Counted from the stretch's first letter, positions 11,601 to 21,069 are shown. The stretch: DNA of 64,000 bases from G963665085 sp963665085 (GCA_963665085.2 CAXXXS010000001.1:3720001-3784000), one strand, 5' to 3'. A program made the numbers and translations. Notes: generated by a model from the letters alone, not told the origin.

Positions 11601-12436
11601 TTAAAGATTGGGACAAAACAGTAATAAGTACCCAAATAATTGCTGAAGATAGTGCAGCAACAGCACCAACAGAACCCTCCAGAACAGGCTATGCTTTTAC
11701 AGGTTGGGACACTGACTTCAGTAAGGTAACCAGCAACTTGACTGTAACTGCAATTTATTCCATAAACAAATATCTGGTAAGCTTCAACGATTATGATGGA
11801 ACACTGATTAAATCAGATTCTGTAGAATATGGAAAGGCAGCTACCGCTCCATCAGATCCTGTTAGAACAGGTTATACTTTTATAGGTTGGGATACTGATT
11901 TCAGTAAAATAACATGTAACCTAACAGTAACAGCACAATTTAACATTAAAAACTATAGTATTACCCTTACTATTACCGATGGAACAAATCCAATAATTGG
12001 TTCAACAATAACCTTTAGTGGTTCAGCTTATACGACAGATGCCAATGGACAGGCTATAATAAACAATGTCGAAAATGGCACTTATCCTTACACCGTTGAA
12101 GCAACAGGTTATGAAACCGCTTCTGGTTCTGTAACTGTAAATGGCAGTGATGTTTCAGAAGTAGTCACATTAAATGCCTCTACAGACATTGAGATTTCGT
12201 TATCTCAGGATATTAAAATTTATCCAAATCCTACTTCTGGTGTTATCAATATTAATTTTGAAAATCAGACAAATAAGCTAGAACTGTCAATCTACAACAT
12301 AACAGGGGAACTAGTGTATTACACCCCATCTTTTAGCAGTGAAACACTTGACTTAAGCTGTTTAAATCAAGGTGTATACTTTGTAAATGTCAAATATGAG
12401 AGCAACTATTCAATGATAAAACTTATAAAAGAATGA
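5615..12436 (+). CDS. Giant T9SS-secreted LRR_5/InlB-repeat protein with a DUF1566 domain
   Basis: I chose the ATG at 5615 because it gives a clean signal peptide of about 30 residues ending in FGQ; a GTG at 5585 is also in frame. In the 2273-residue protein, residues 35-1300 hold BspA-type LRR_5 repeats (IPDTLDGQAV, LPSTLESIG) mixed with TLTDADV-type units. Ten Listeria-Bacteroides (InlB B) repeats of about 60 residues with RTGYTFTGWD follow, five before and five after a DUF1566/Lcl_C-type domain at about 1607-1798 (WFLPSKAELNKMY). A carboxypeptidase-regulatory-like beta-sandwich lies at about 2115-2195 and a T9SS sorting domain (IYPNPTSG) ends the protein. A surface adhesin or ligand-binding role is inferred from the folds; no enzyme site is visible. 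Confidence 0.85.
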   Translation: MEQFHNSLKLVIAFLILSLITSWINPIFGQYTLQSSDVTVASSGYITVCNISDFDTSVYQNGNLEIPGQIDGTTITGIYGHPTRGGAFQDKGINKLTLSDSISFIGIKAFSENSIDTLILGGGVVQINQYAFANNELTNVTLPSTLQSLYRYSFYGNTNLTSITLPINPEPGFAGWDDSDGNTYSGGDAITDFTLTYTAQFVESYTLIDADVTITNGVITACSNSITGTTIVIPDTLQGQEVIGIDANVFSSLNIEDVILPTPETYGFINWLSGTGSSYTGGETVTDLTTSYTAQFVTTYTLTDADVTISNGIISACSNVNNGAVIIIPDTLQSQEVIKIDSNVFSIYSSVTEIVLPASENPNFISWLSGDTISYEAGATVTDLITSYTAQFIYTLTDADVTISDGTISACSNINNGAVIIIPDTLQSQEVTGINANVFAAYSSITEIILPTPENSYFVSWISGTGTTYAGGSSITDFTTSYTALLNDDWYTLTDADAQVDKDGYLYAVYYDFSLKNIIIPDTVDGYAVKEIADNLFYDVGLIKLKMPSTLEIIGDYAFYDNQIESIEISDSTYIEMGVACFNKNKLSEINGNPSNGLIYARNSDGTNDSTTIVSYGGAETVVDFIPSNVTTIGYLSFIECDLSELVIPNTITEIGAAAFNLNTISKLNGVATNGIIFARKPDGSDDSTKIVSYCGSATNINFIPSTVTQIGKEAFAYSELTSVTIPTNIDTIEYGGFYVNNITSLTFTEGGNLKYLGVNAFYYNTGLTLTLPTSNYTNFSGWIDNYHTLYSAGSSVITNAAYSAYIPYTLTDADVVMQENNIVSYTNTDGYTAITIPDTLDGQAVIGVRADVFSNACVVVAYLPTHLNLPDFNGWLNFDNDTIKTSGYKIFDFDITYIANMPTYTLTSMDVVMSNNSLQSCSFSFGITDIIIPDTLDGQAVNGLGGRCFYNKDITSIQLPSTLESIGTLALAANKFSSITIPANVTTIGGQAFAGYYYTYYSPLTKVDFESGSKLTEIGDYAFTKCKYLTTVNLPDGIETISSYAFNDCGLTSIYFPNSIKTIGEESFCDQGTGSSSLISVTFEGNSNLELIGAGAFANNSNIASSGFKLPTSAYSTFRYFRCSGVGVLVGDQTNYSEEETTYVLTAQYVTEFTYTLTDADVTVVDNYITSYSNSNVLIEYITIPDTMDGQVIKGIAEKGQLAVFYNSDLRGVELPKYLEYISTSAFSGNPLSSINLPDSVVYIGPSAFSSTGIDSLILPNHTKTGFAGWLRSDGEWVELENGEYVTKDFYSISYSAAYEVLFYSYDEKLIKTDMVKHYQSATPPDAPERTGYTFTGWDTDYSYITKGLSVTAQYSVSTYTVIFNDWDGTQLSKQTIDYEKAATAPSSPTRSGYTFTGWDVSYSKVTSDLTITAQYSQDGATNYTVLFEDWNGTILSKQTVVEGNSASPPANPQRTGYSFTGWDNTYSSITSNVVINAQYSINSYPVTFKDYNETVLKTESVEYLKSATAPTEPTRTGYTFVGWDNDFSSIEDSLTVTATYTINAYTVTFKDWDGTTLKTESVDSLSSATAPTDPARLGYYFTGWDTSFETITEDLTVNAQYVKGADASTAIGDYVEGGVVFYIYQSSDDGYVSGEVNGFVCAIDDLSSWKTGWQPDYANNSNSLTALIGTSSDLGSGKSNTDTIVTYLGTPKTSEYVYNYSAYVCNTATINAYSDWFLPSKAELNKMYAQKSTINTVAVANGGSEFQEQNTSGTTQYYYSSSETSYAYAYALSFYNGTSENQVKTITNLIRPVREFSYSVSNTYTVIFKDWDKTVLRTQTVGEGDNATAPAPGGRTGYTFTGWDVSFNNITSDLTVTAQYSINIYTVTFEDYDAGIFKTEQVNYGDSATAPSDPIRTGYTFTGWNSDFSSIEDDLTVTATYSINTYSVKFKDYDGTVLDSQIIEYGQSATAPTASVRTGYTFIGWDADFSNITTDLTLTAQYSQNGVTNYTVIFKDWDKTVISTQIIAEDSAATAPTEPSRTGYAFTGWDTDFSKVTSNLTVTAIYSINKYLVSFNDYDGTLIKSDSVEYGKAATAPSDPVRTGYTFIGWDTDFSKITCNLTVTAQFNIKNYSITLTITDGTNPIIGSTITFSGSAYTTDANGQAIINNVENGTYPYTVEATGYETASGSVTVNGSDVSEVVTLNASTDIEISLSQDIKIYPNPTSGVININFENQTNKLELSIYNITGELVYYTPSFSSETLDLSCLNQGVYFVNVKYESNYSMIKLIKE

Positions 12437-12577
12437 TTATCGGTTGTTTAAAGCAATTGTTAAATATGTAAATACGAAACCACCACTTGTTAAACAACAT
12501 CTACCATCTGTTTGCTTATTTAGCCCATTCATTTTTATGAATTAACATTTCTTGTAGGAAAAGCGTAGAGATAAACT

Positions 12578-12844
12578 ATGAGACAAATTGTACTTTTCTT
12601 CTGTTTAATCAGATGCTTAACAATTAAAGCAGAAACAACTCCGGCTACCAGCAATTTTGGAGGTGATGATATAAGCAACAATCCTTATCAAATTGCTTGT
12701 TTGGCACAACATAGATTGATGTCTGAAACCTCGGGCAATGGTAATACACAATTCTTTTTTATATCTAATATCGGTGCTTCTGATACGCGAAACTGGAATG
12801 TTAATGAAAAAGACATATTAATACTTATATTTTCAAAAACATAA
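12578..12844 (+). pseudogene. Remnant of a GLUG surface-protein gene (N-terminal part only)
   Basis: The 88 residues begin with a signal-like segment and then follow the start of the neighbouring GLUG proteins: GGDDISNNPYQIACLAQ matches GSTDNPYQVATLEQ, and FFISNIGASDTRNWN matches FILTTDIDATETENWN of the first gene. The similarity ends at NWN and the frame closes after a few unrelated residues, with no GLUG repeats or sorting tail. A duplicated gene copy that lost more than 90 percent of its length is the simplest reading. Expression of a short peptide cannot be excluded. Confidence 0.65.
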
Positions 12845-12938
12845 ATAATTATGGGAACCTTTATTAAAAATCCCATCTATTTATAGGGATATTCATTTAA
12901 TTTTTGAATTAGTACTAAATCTTTAATTATCAATAGCA

Positions 12939-15900
12939 ATGAAACATGTTCAGAATTTCAAAAAAGCAATACTAACCTGTTTTCTCATACTGATTGTTTC
13001 ATTAGCCACAAAAGCCCAATATTCAGGAGGTTCCGGCACGGCAGAAGATCCATACCAAATATCGGTAGCTAAAGATTTGGATACTTTAATGAATACCCCC
13101 GATGATTATGACAAGCATTTTATTTTAACAAACGATATCGATCTTGCAGGCTGTAGCAGTTGGGATGTTGATAATGGCCGTCTTTATGGTGGAAGTGGTT
13201 TGTGCATTGGGTATAGGTATAGTGATGGAATACCATTTTCTGGAGTATTCGATGGCAATTATCATACTATCAGTAATCTGTATGTGCAAGGTGAAGGTTA
13301 TGACTGGGGATTGTTTGGATATACCAGTGGTGCAACCATTAAAAATCTTATTGTAAAAGAGGCCGATGTAACAGGATGGTCTGATGCATATAGTGAAAAT
13401 TACCATACTGCGATTTTAATTGGAGATGCTGAAAATACATTTGTTTCTCGGTGTGGCGTTTCGGGAAGTGTTGAAGGAGAGGATATGGTAGGCGGATTGA
13501 TAGGCAGGGCAATCAATTGTGTTATTAACGAATGTTATGCTGATTCTGTTAATATTGTAGAGAAAGAACAATTTGAACAACATACAGCAGCATTAGTTGG
13601 GAATAGCGGCAGTAAGTTAGCCTATTATAAATGGGGTTATTATGCGCCTTTAGATGATTACACAGAAATAGCATATTATGTGTCTGATAATACGATCATA
13701 AATTGTTTTGCCAATGGCTCTGTTAATGGTAGTTATGCATCGGGGCTGGTGGCTGTTGATAAAGATTCTGATGAAAATGATTTTGAGGTAATTCGTAAAA
13801 GCTACTATTTAGGAACAAACAGCTCAACAGAGGATATAATAAGCAATGAATCTTATTATACAAGTTGTTATTATAACTCCGACAATGGGACTGGCACAGG
13901 AGGTCTTTCGACAGAAGAATTCGGCGACCAAAACAATTTTACTGATTGGGATTTCGATTTGGTTTGGGAAATAAACACCTATTCTGAATTTAGCTCTTTT
14001 GCCCGCCCCTATTTTAAATGGATGAATCCTGCTTATAGCAGCCAGATGCGAGATATAATATTTAATGCCAAAACAGTTTCAGGTGAAGCTATTCCCGATT
14101 TGGAAATAACTCTTGCAAATACAACACGCACCACAAACAGTAGTGGGCAACTTACCTTTACCGCTTTCACAGACAATTATACATGGGCAATTGATGATCA
14201 GTACAAAGTTTTGATTGATACCTCAGGCACAATTATTTCAGGGACAGATGATGTTACTGTAAATATCGTTTTAAACAAGATTGAAATTAAGACTCTTAAT
14301 CCCGATTTTGAATATGATTCAGACCAAAGTTACCTGGAGATTAACGAAACCAAATATCCAATAGATGAATCGCCTTTAGATTATAATACTACAGTTTTTT
14401 ACTTGAAAAATGGAACATATACCTATACTTTTAATCATGGGGAAGCTGATGTTGCACCAACTCCCGTTACAGGAATATTTACCATAAATAATACCGATTC
14501 TGTTTTAGATATTCCGTTTACCACTACACAATTTTTAGTAAAATCAAACACAGACACGCTGCTTTCTGATGCAATGATTAACATCGCTGATTTTGAACTA
14601 TCTACCGATGCAAATGGAGAAACGTCAACTTTATATCTTTCCCCCAATAGCTACACATATACTTTAATCCACCCATTAATTGGTGTCGATACTTTAAAAC
14701 AAAATATCGTTATACCGGAGATCAGCTTGCAGAGTTATACAATTATACCTGAATTGTACACAACAATTTTCAATATATCATTAGCTGATGGTACTGTTTT
14801 TAGTAATGCAACAGTAAAAGTAGGCAGTTCAAGCGTAAAAACAGATAACAACGGCAATGCCAACTTTTATTTACCTCCAGGTACTTATGATTATTCAATA
14901 AAGCATACTCTTTTTGCTGTAGACAGTATTAGTGGGTCAATTACTATCACCAATACAACGGTATACAAAAACATAATTCTGCAAACGGCCACCTTTAACC
15001 TGATAGCAAATGGTGCTGGCATACAGAATACAAGCATTGTAATTGGCAACAAAACATTGGATACTGATACCGATGGTTCAACGTCTACATATCTGCCCAA
15101 TGGTACATACAGCGCATTATTAAGTCATAGTGCATTTTTATATGATAGTCTTGTGTTCATTTCTGTTCAAGATGCCAATGTAACCACTGACATAGAACTA
15201 CATCAGGCTAATTTTTCTGTTTACAATAGTGATGCTAGTGCATACAACGGGGCTATACTTAGCATTTGTGATACTTCTTGTACCATTCCATCAGCAGGAC
15301 TTGGTCTTTATCTTCCTTTTGGTTCACATCCTTTCACGGTTACTCACGATGGCTATCTGGCTGGGGAAGCTTCTGGAACAGTAACAAATGAAACAGTAGC
15401 AACAAATCATAATTTTACGGTTTATAATGCCATTTTTAACCTTAGAACAACAGAAAATTCCTATGTGGATAATACCAATGTTTTAATTGATAATATTACT
15501 GCAAATACTAAATATAATACAGGTTCTGCTACGATAAAGCTTTTTAACGGCTCTTATACCTACTACGTAGCAAACAATACTATTACAGGTAATCTCACCA
15601 TAGCCAATAACGATACAACCATTAATCTGGATATCTTCCACGATGCTTATTTCTATGTTTCTGTACCCGATGGCAGCACCTGGAGTAGTGCAATAATACA
15701 GATTAACGATCAGGAGCTTAGTACTCATTACCGGGATTCTGTTGCTGAAATAAGCCTGCCCCAGGGTATCTACCCATTTACTATTTATGACGAAACTTCT
15801 GCAGTTGGTCTCTATAACGATACGTTGCGAATCCCCGCAAATAGTTCAGATACTATTACAGCAATAGTTAATCCCTTTAATATTGTGGTAGCAACTCCAC

Positions 15901-17753
15901 AAAAAAACATACTGTCTGAATCGGAAGTAACAATTGGTAATAAATTATTTACCGGAGAGAATTCTATAACTATATGGGCTTTTAAAGGTAATTGCGATTA
16001 TATGGTTACTCATTTATCAATGATTGACACTGTATATGGTTCAATAAACATTGCCGATAACACTTATGGTAGCGATTACCTAAACCACATACCTACAGAT
16101 ACCCTTACATTAGCCCAACTGCTAATATTGGCAGATAGCCTGCCTTTAGCAGGAGCTTATTTCTATAAGGATTTATCCTCTGAAACTTCCGGGGTTAAAA
16201 TTCCAACCGATGGATATTTATATTTTGGAAATACAGCTTCTTACAATTATGAAATTTATGCTCGTACTGATGGCGCAGTTACAGGTACTATGGATATAAC
16301 GCAGGGTGTCGCCGATACCATTGAACTATATACACTTAGCTTTAATTCTAATAATAGTAATTGCTGTTTAACCGTTGATGGTGATACGCTTACAAAATCT
16401 ATCCGGAGGATGAATAAAATTCTTTTTACCAAAGAATACGGCTATAAAACATTTTATCAATCAGATGATTATGTTGTACCTATTGATAGTGGTACTGCAT
16501 CTCCTACAAATAAAACAATTACACAAAATATTTACGTGCCAACATATTCGGTAGTATCAAGCGATGGAAGTACTTTAACCGGAGCCTCGTTAAGAACCAA
16601 TTTGGGTAATAATATTTTTGCTGAAGATGACAACACTTTTGGCGTTGTAATAAAAGAGGGTGAAACAGTTACATCTACCATAAGTTGTGCCGGGTATAAA
16701 GATTCAACATTTAGGGTACATAGCGATAATTCATTACACACCATACAACTCACCCAGGGAACAAACACAACATATTACACCGTAACTTTTACCGATTGGG
16801 ATGGAACAACTGTTCTAAGCACACAAACAGTAAGCGAAGGTAGTACAGCTTCGGTACCAACAAATCCGACTCGCACAGGCTATACTTTCGTTGGCTGGGA
16901 TGTTGACTTTACCAACATAACAAGCGACTTGACCATAGTTGCTCAATATACTGCCCATAAGTTCACAGTTACTTTCGTTGACTATAATTCTGTCGTATTG
17001 AAAATCGACACTGTAGATTGTGGTAACGATGCCACTACACCAACCGAACCAATACGCACAGGCTATACCTTTACAGGTTGGGATACGGATTTTACCAATA
17101 TAACAGGTAATTTGACTGTGACTGCTCAATATTCTATTAACAAGTATTTAGTAACCTTTAACGATTATGATGGAACACTTATTCAAGCAGATTCTGTAGA
17201 ATATGGAAAAGTAGCTATAGCACCATCTGATCCAACAAGAACTGGTTACTCATTTACAGGTTGGAATGCTGACTTTAGTTCTATTTTCGGCAACCTCTCT
17301 GTTACCGCTATTTACACCATTAATAAATATCTGGTAACTTTCAACGATTATAATGGAAGCTTACTAAAATTAGATTCCGTTGAATATGGAAATGCAGCCA
17401 CAGCACCATCTGAACCTGTTAGGACTGGATATTCTTTTAATGGTTGGGATATCAATTTCAGCAATGTAACCAGCGACTTAATTGTTACAGCATTATACGA
17501 GCAGTTGTCTGCTATTGATGGTTCACAAAAAAGAGATTGGGTAACAATTTTTCCAAATCCAACTACAGGAATCATTAATATCAGCTTAACAGATGAAATT
17601 AAAAACACAGAACTTTTTGTTTATAGTATAACTGGAGAACTTAAATATTATAAACCATCTTATAATGGAGAACTTATTGATCTATCAGGGCTGAAAACTG
17701 GAGTCTATTTTATAAAAATAGACAATACAATTAAACGAATTGTTAAAAAATAA
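12939..17753 (+). CDS. T9SS-secreted GLUG/PEGA-like/InlB-repeat surface protein
   Basis: The 1604-residue protein has a signal peptide of about 27 residues ending in KAQ. Residues 30-375 form a GLUG-type module (GTAEDPYQI, FILTNDIDL, FDGNYHTISNLY). Residues 380-1280 carry roughly ten beta-sandwich repeats of about 80 residues resembling PEGA or carboxypeptidase-regulatory domains (LPPGTYDYSI, LPNGTYSALL). Four InlB-type B repeats (RTGYTFTGWD) span about 1280-1524, and a T9SS sorting domain starts at IFPNPTTG. Its modules match both large genes upstream, so the three probably arose by duplication and domain shuffling. A structural or adhesive surface role is inferred. Confidence 0.85.
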   Translation: MKHVQNFKKAILTCFLILIVSLATKAQYSGGSGTAEDPYQISVAKDLDTLMNTPDDYDKHFILTNDIDLAGCSSWDVDNGRLYGGSGLCIGYRYSDGIPFSGVFDGNYHTISNLYVQGEGYDWGLFGYTSGATIKNLIVKEADVTGWSDAYSENYHTAILIGDAENTFVSRCGVSGSVEGEDMVGGLIGRAINCVINECYADSVNIVEKEQFEQHTAALVGNSGSKLAYYKWGYYAPLDDYTEIAYYVSDNTIINCFANGSVNGSYASGLVAVDKDSDENDFEVIRKSYYLGTNSSTEDIISNESYYTSCYYNSDNGTGTGGLSTEEFGDQNNFTDWDFDLVWEINTYSEFSSFARPYFKWMNPAYSSQMRDIIFNAKTVSGEAIPDLEITLANTTRTTNSSGQLTFTAFTDNYTWAIDDQYKVLIDTSGTIISGTDDVTVNIVLNKIEIKTLNPDFEYDSDQSYLEINETKYPIDESPLDYNTTVFYLKNGTYTYTFNHGEADVAPTPVTGIFTINNTDSVLDIPFTTTQFLVKSNTDTLLSDAMINIADFELSTDANGETSTLYLSPNSYTYTLIHPLIGVDTLKQNIVIPEISLQSYTIIPELYTTIFNISLADGTVFSNATVKVGSSSVKTDNNGNANFYLPPGTYDYSIKHTLFAVDSISGSITITNTTVYKNIILQTATFNLIANGAGIQNTSIVIGNKTLDTDTDGSTSTYLPNGTYSALLSHSAFLYDSLVFISVQDANVTTDIELHQANFSVYNSDASAYNGAILSICDTSCTIPSAGLGLYLPFGSHPFTVTHDGYLAGEASGTVTNETVATNHNFTVYNAIFNLRTTENSYVDNTNVLIDNITANTKYNTGSATIKLFNGSYTYYVANNTITGNLTIANNDTTINLDIFHDAYFYVSVPDGSTWSSAIIQINDQELSTHYRDSVAEISLPQGIYPFTIYDETSAVGLYNDTLRIPANSSDTITAIVNPFNIVVATPQKNILSESEVTIGNKLFTGENSITIWAFKGNCDYMVTHLSMIDTVYGSINIADNTYGSDYLNHIPTDTLTLAQLLILADSLPLAGAYFYKDLSSETSGVKIPTDGYLYFGNTASYNYEIYARTDGAVTGTMDITQGVADTIELYTLSFNSNNSNCCLTVDGDTLTKSIRRMNKILFTKEYGYKTFYQSDDYVVPIDSGTASPTNKTITQNIYVPTYSVVSSDGSTLTGASLRTNLGNNIFAEDDNTFGVVIKEGETVTSTISCAGYKDSTFRVHSDNSLHTIQLTQGTNTTYYTVTFTDWDGTTVLSTQTVSEGSTASVPTNPTRTGYTFVGWDVDFTNITSDLTIVAQYTAHKFTVTFVDYNSVVLKIDTVDCGNDATTPTEPIRTGYTFTGWDTDFTNITGNLTVTAQYSINKYLVTFNDYDGTLIQADSVEYGKVAIAPSDPTRTGYSFTGWNADFSSIFGNLSVTAIYTINKYLVTFNDYNGSLLKLDSVEYGNAATAPSEPVRTGYSFNGWDINFSNVTSDLIVTALYEQLSAIDGSQKRDWVTIFPNPTTGIINISLTDEIKNTELFVYSITGELKYYKPSYNGELIDLSGLKTGVYFIKIDNTIKRIVKK

Positions 17754-17793
17754 CAGAACACCCTTATTGAAGAATTATTGAATTGTAAATACC

Positions 17794-19536
17794 ATGAAAA
17801 ATTATTTTTTTAAATTATATCTATCATTTTTAATTTGTAAGTTATCTGTAGTTAGTATAGTTTTTATATTTACTATATTTAATATCAAGGCACAAGAATT
17901 TCCAACTCACTTTCCTTGGATAACTGATACAGTTTATATTTCTGGATTAGCAGCAGATGGAGGAAATGGGAGCAAAAAATTCCCTTATAATGACTGGGAT
18001 GATTTTTCATTCACAAGTAAAACTGCTTATCTGTTTAAGAGAGGAGGGACAATGGATATCAACAGCACAAAAGCAATAAAAGTTGATTCAGTTTATATTG
18101 GAGGATATGGCTCTGGTGACAGGCCTCTGTTTTATGGGAAAGGCACGAATAAGCATTTCTACTTTTGTGGTACGCAACAATATATCCAAGGAATAGATGT
18201 TATGTGCCAGGATACAGGAACTTGTTTTACTTTTCAAGGTGATTCAACCAAATTTTTATGGGCCGATAGCATTGAAATGAGCCATTCGTGGTGGGGAACA
18301 AATCCAGGTGGATACGGAAAAATAATTTTATCAAATATCCATATTCATAGAATACGTGTTGATGGTTTATATGCTGATAGTAACGATACTTTAATTATTA
18401 AAAATGCATACATACATGATATTAACAGGTGGTACGACTGGATTCAGAATATTAACAGTTCTGGAGGAGACTGTATCCAGGGAGAAAATAATGGTTATGT
18501 TGTAATTGATGGTTGTACTCTTGACCATTCAGATAATCCAGGTAAATTTGCGCTTATCCAAAATGGGGCTGATACTGTAAACGTTTTTAATTCAATTTTG
18601 TATGGATACGACTCAACCGCCGTTGTATATGCTGGATCATCAAACAGGGGTATGCATTTTGAAAATTGTAAATTCATTGGCAGTAAATATGGAATATGGA
18701 ATTTTGGAAACATGGTTGTTAAAAATTGTGTGTTTAAAAGTAACTGGATACATTGTATTAAAGGTCCCAATGGAGTTATATGTAATTCCGTTTTTGCGGA
18801 TAATCCAGGTGGTAGAAAATATCTGGAAACAAAGTATAACAGTACTACTGGTGAATATTATGCAGATACCGCTACTTCGAGAGGGATAGCTTTGCCTTTC
18901 ACTGGTATTCCACATGCGCAGATATATAACAATATCTTTTATAATATAAAACAAAGTATGGAGTGTTTTACAAAGTACATCGATTCAACAGTTATGGTTT
19001 ATAATAATGATTATTATAATGACCCAAATGAATTTGATGATCAACCATTAAGTCAGGTCGGAAATAATATTTTTACTGTAGAACCAAAATTCGATACATC
19101 AAAAGGAGATACTACTGATTTCTATTTATCGAAAGAATCTGAATTAATCGATGCAGGTTTCGATCTGTTATCTATAGGTATAGAGCTTACCAGCGATATT
19201 AATGGGAACAAACGTCCGAATGGTAGTGGGTATGATATTGGGGCTTATGAATACTATGATGAAGAAGAAACAAGCAAAAATCAAAAACAATTAGAAGCAC
19301 ACGAAGTAATAGTATACCCAAATCCAACATGCGGAGAACTCAATATAGAAAGCAAATCAGATGAAATTGAACAGATAATGATTTATAATTTGATCGGGGT
19401 TAGGGTTTTTGATTCAGATTTATTAAATACAAATACATTTTCTAAAAGATTAAATTATCTGAATACTGGTGTTTATATAATCAATGTGGTGTTAAGTAAT
19501 GGTTCTGTTAATTCATTAAAAATTGTAATGAAATAG
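17794..19536 (+). CDS. Secreted right-handed beta-helix protein with T9SS tail
   Basis: The 580-residue protein has a long signal peptide (cleavage near residue 34, after KAQ). Residues about 60-430 show the short repeating pattern of a right-handed parallel beta-helix, with N-, C- and G-rich turns such as HFENCKFIGSKYGIWNFG. The segment NGNKRPNGSGYDIGAYEY is typical of the end of Bacteroidota beta-helix (choice-of-anchor) proteins. The last 75 residues are a T9SS sorting domain (VYPNPTCGEL). Pectate-lyase-like folds bind or cleave polysaccharide, but no catalytic set can be assigned. It starts 40 bases after the previous stop and is probably co-transcribed. Confidence 0.8.
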   Translation: MKNYFFKLYLSFLICKLSVVSIVFIFTIFNIKAQEFPTHFPWITDTVYISGLAADGGNGSKKFPYNDWDDFSFTSKTAYLFKRGGTMDINSTKAIKVDSVYIGGYGSGDRPLFYGKGTNKHFYFCGTQQYIQGIDVMCQDTGTCFTFQGDSTKFLWADSIEMSHSWWGTNPGGYGKIILSNIHIHRIRVDGLYADSNDTLIIKNAYIHDINRWYDWIQNINSSGGDCIQGENNGYVVIDGCTLDHSDNPGKFALIQNGADTVNVFNSILYGYDSTAVVYAGSSNRGMHFENCKFIGSKYGIWNFGNMVVKNCVFKSNWIHCIKGPNGVICNSVFADNPGGRKYLETKYNSTTGEYYADTATSRGIALPFTGIPHAQIYNNIFYNIKQSMECFTKYIDSTVMVYNNDYYNDPNEFDDQPLSQVGNNIFTVEPKFDTSKGDTTDFYLSKESELIDAGFDLLSIGIELTSDINGNKRPNGSGYDIGAYEYYDEEETSKNQKQLEAHEVIVYPNPTCGELNIESKSDEIEQIMIYNLIGVRVFDSDLLNTNTFSKRLNYLNTGVYIINVVLSNGSVNSLKIVMK

Positions 19537-19565
19537 CTTATGTTATTTGGGAACAAGCTTTTTTA
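19534..19565 (+). terminator. Possible hairpin plus T-run after the beta-helix gene
   Basis: AGCTTATGTT and AACAAGCT can pair with one bulge around a short loop, and six T residues follow directly. The stem is short, so this is a moderate candidate. Confidence 0.4.
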
Positions 19566-19631
19566 TAATTTAAAAAACCTTTTCTCTAATTCTTAGAGTT
19601 TATTAAAAAAACAAAAGACGTTTACCGAAAA

Positions 19632-20996
19632 ATGAAAAATCTTACAATAAACTTTACATTTTTGCTTTTTATTTTTATTTCATGCGAAAAAGATGAGACA
19701 AACAGTAAAGAGGAATCCAATCCAACACAAAACATTGGACTAATAGATACACTTTCGTTTTTCGAACCCCCGGAAAATGCAATATACATTGATCCTACAG
19801 CGAGTAATTCTATAAACGAAGATGGCTCCATCGAATATCCTTATAATTCGTTTAGTGATTTTCGGTTTGTCGCCAATTCCTGCTATGCACTTAAAAGAGG
19901 GACTACAATTTCAAACGATTATATCAATATTAATGTAGACGGGGTTACATTATGTTCTTATGGAGAATCTGACCAGCGCCCGATTATAAAAAGTACGGCT
20001 ACTGATCAGCATGCTATACTCACACATTGGTCAGGGCCATCTAATATTACTATTCGGGATATTGAAGTAAATGCACCCAATGCCAACAGTTGTATTCGGT
20101 TTGGGGGCAATGGAGATAATTTAAAAGTTATTAATTGTTTGTTACATGAAGCTTATTGGGAGTTTAGGGCCATTGGGGCGACAAATGTTTTGGTTTATAA
20201 TACCGAAATACACTCTGCAAATGATGATGGAATGTTCTTGCAGTATTGTGAGAATATAGAAATATCAAACTGTTACGTTCATGATGTAAATCTAAACTGG
20301 CAACCGCCTTCAACATCAGAGTCTGAGGCAGGGGGTGATGGTATACAGTTCGATTTATGTAATCATTGGAATGTGCATCATAATGAAATAGACAGGACAA
20401 ATTCCGGTAATAAATTTTGTTTTATTTCAAATAACACAGACCAAGATGACGGTATTTTTGAATACAATTATTGTATTACATCCGATTATCCGGTAACTGG
20501 CATTTATTTAGGAAGTGGAGAAAATCTTATTGTTCGTTATAACTATATATCTTCTCCGGGTGGAGCCCCCGTTTATTCACACAGTTCAAATCTTCTTGTT
20601 CATCATAACATTTTTACCAATATCGGGAGTCCTGTTTATTCCAGCGGAACCGCTGAAATATATAATAACCTGATTAAAAACTTCACCCTTGCTATACAAG
20701 GAGGTGAATTAAAAATAGTAAATAATATATTTGTGCCTGATAAAGATGAATATTGGATTTTCAAAGTTTCAAACTTAATAGCCTCTAATAATTTAATAAA
20801 TACGGAGGACGAATATGACGGAGTCATTAATGGAAATCCAGCTTTTATAGATGAAGACAACTCCGATTATCATCTTTTAGAAACTTCCGATTGCATAGAT
20901 GCCGGAATTTCAGTTGGATTGGACTACGATTTCGATGGTACCCCAATACCACAAGGAACTGCTCCTGATATTGGTCTTTATGAATATTTTAAATGA
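19632..20996 (+). CDS. Beta-helix lipoprotein related to the preceding gene
   Basis: The 454-residue protein begins with a lipoprotein signal ending in FIFISC (lipidated Cys18) and a charged EKDETNSKEE linker, so it is membrane anchored rather than exported by T9SS. The body is a right-handed beta-helix (NISNCYVHDV, YNYISSPGGAPVYSHSS) and ends with TAPDIGLYEYF, the same closing motif as the upstream gene. Its early segment, ASNSINEDGSIEYPYNSF followed by YALKRGT, parallels AADGGNGSKKFPYNDWDDF and YLFKRGG of that gene. The two are divergent paralogs with different anchoring. A polysaccharide lyase or epimerase activity is possible but unproven. Confidence 0.8.
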   Translation: MKNLTINFTFLLFIFISCEKDETNSKEESNPTQNIGLIDTLSFFEPPENAIYIDPTASNSINEDGSIEYPYNSFSDFRFVANSCYALKRGTTISNDYININVDGVTLCSYGESDQRPIIKSTATDQHAILTHWSGPSNITIRDIEVNAPNANSCIRFGGNGDNLKVINCLLHEAYWEFRAIGATNVLVYNTEIHSANDDGMFLQYCENIEISNCYVHDVNLNWQPPSTSESEAGGDGIQFDLCNHWNVHHNEIDRTNSGNKFCFISNNTDQDDGIFEYNYCITSDYPVTGIYLGSGENLIVRYNYISSPGGAPVYSHSSNLLVHHNIFTNIGSPVYSSGTAEIYNNLIKNFTLAIQGGELKIVNNIFVPDKDEYWIFKVSNLIASNNLINTEDEYDGVINGNPAFIDEDNSDYHLLETSDCIDAGISVGLDYDFDGTPIPQGTAPDIGLYEYFK

Positions 20997-21069
20997 TATT
21001 TGATTTATATAATTTAGATAAAATCATATGAGTTGAAGGAAATAAATATTCAAAAATCAATATACTCTA

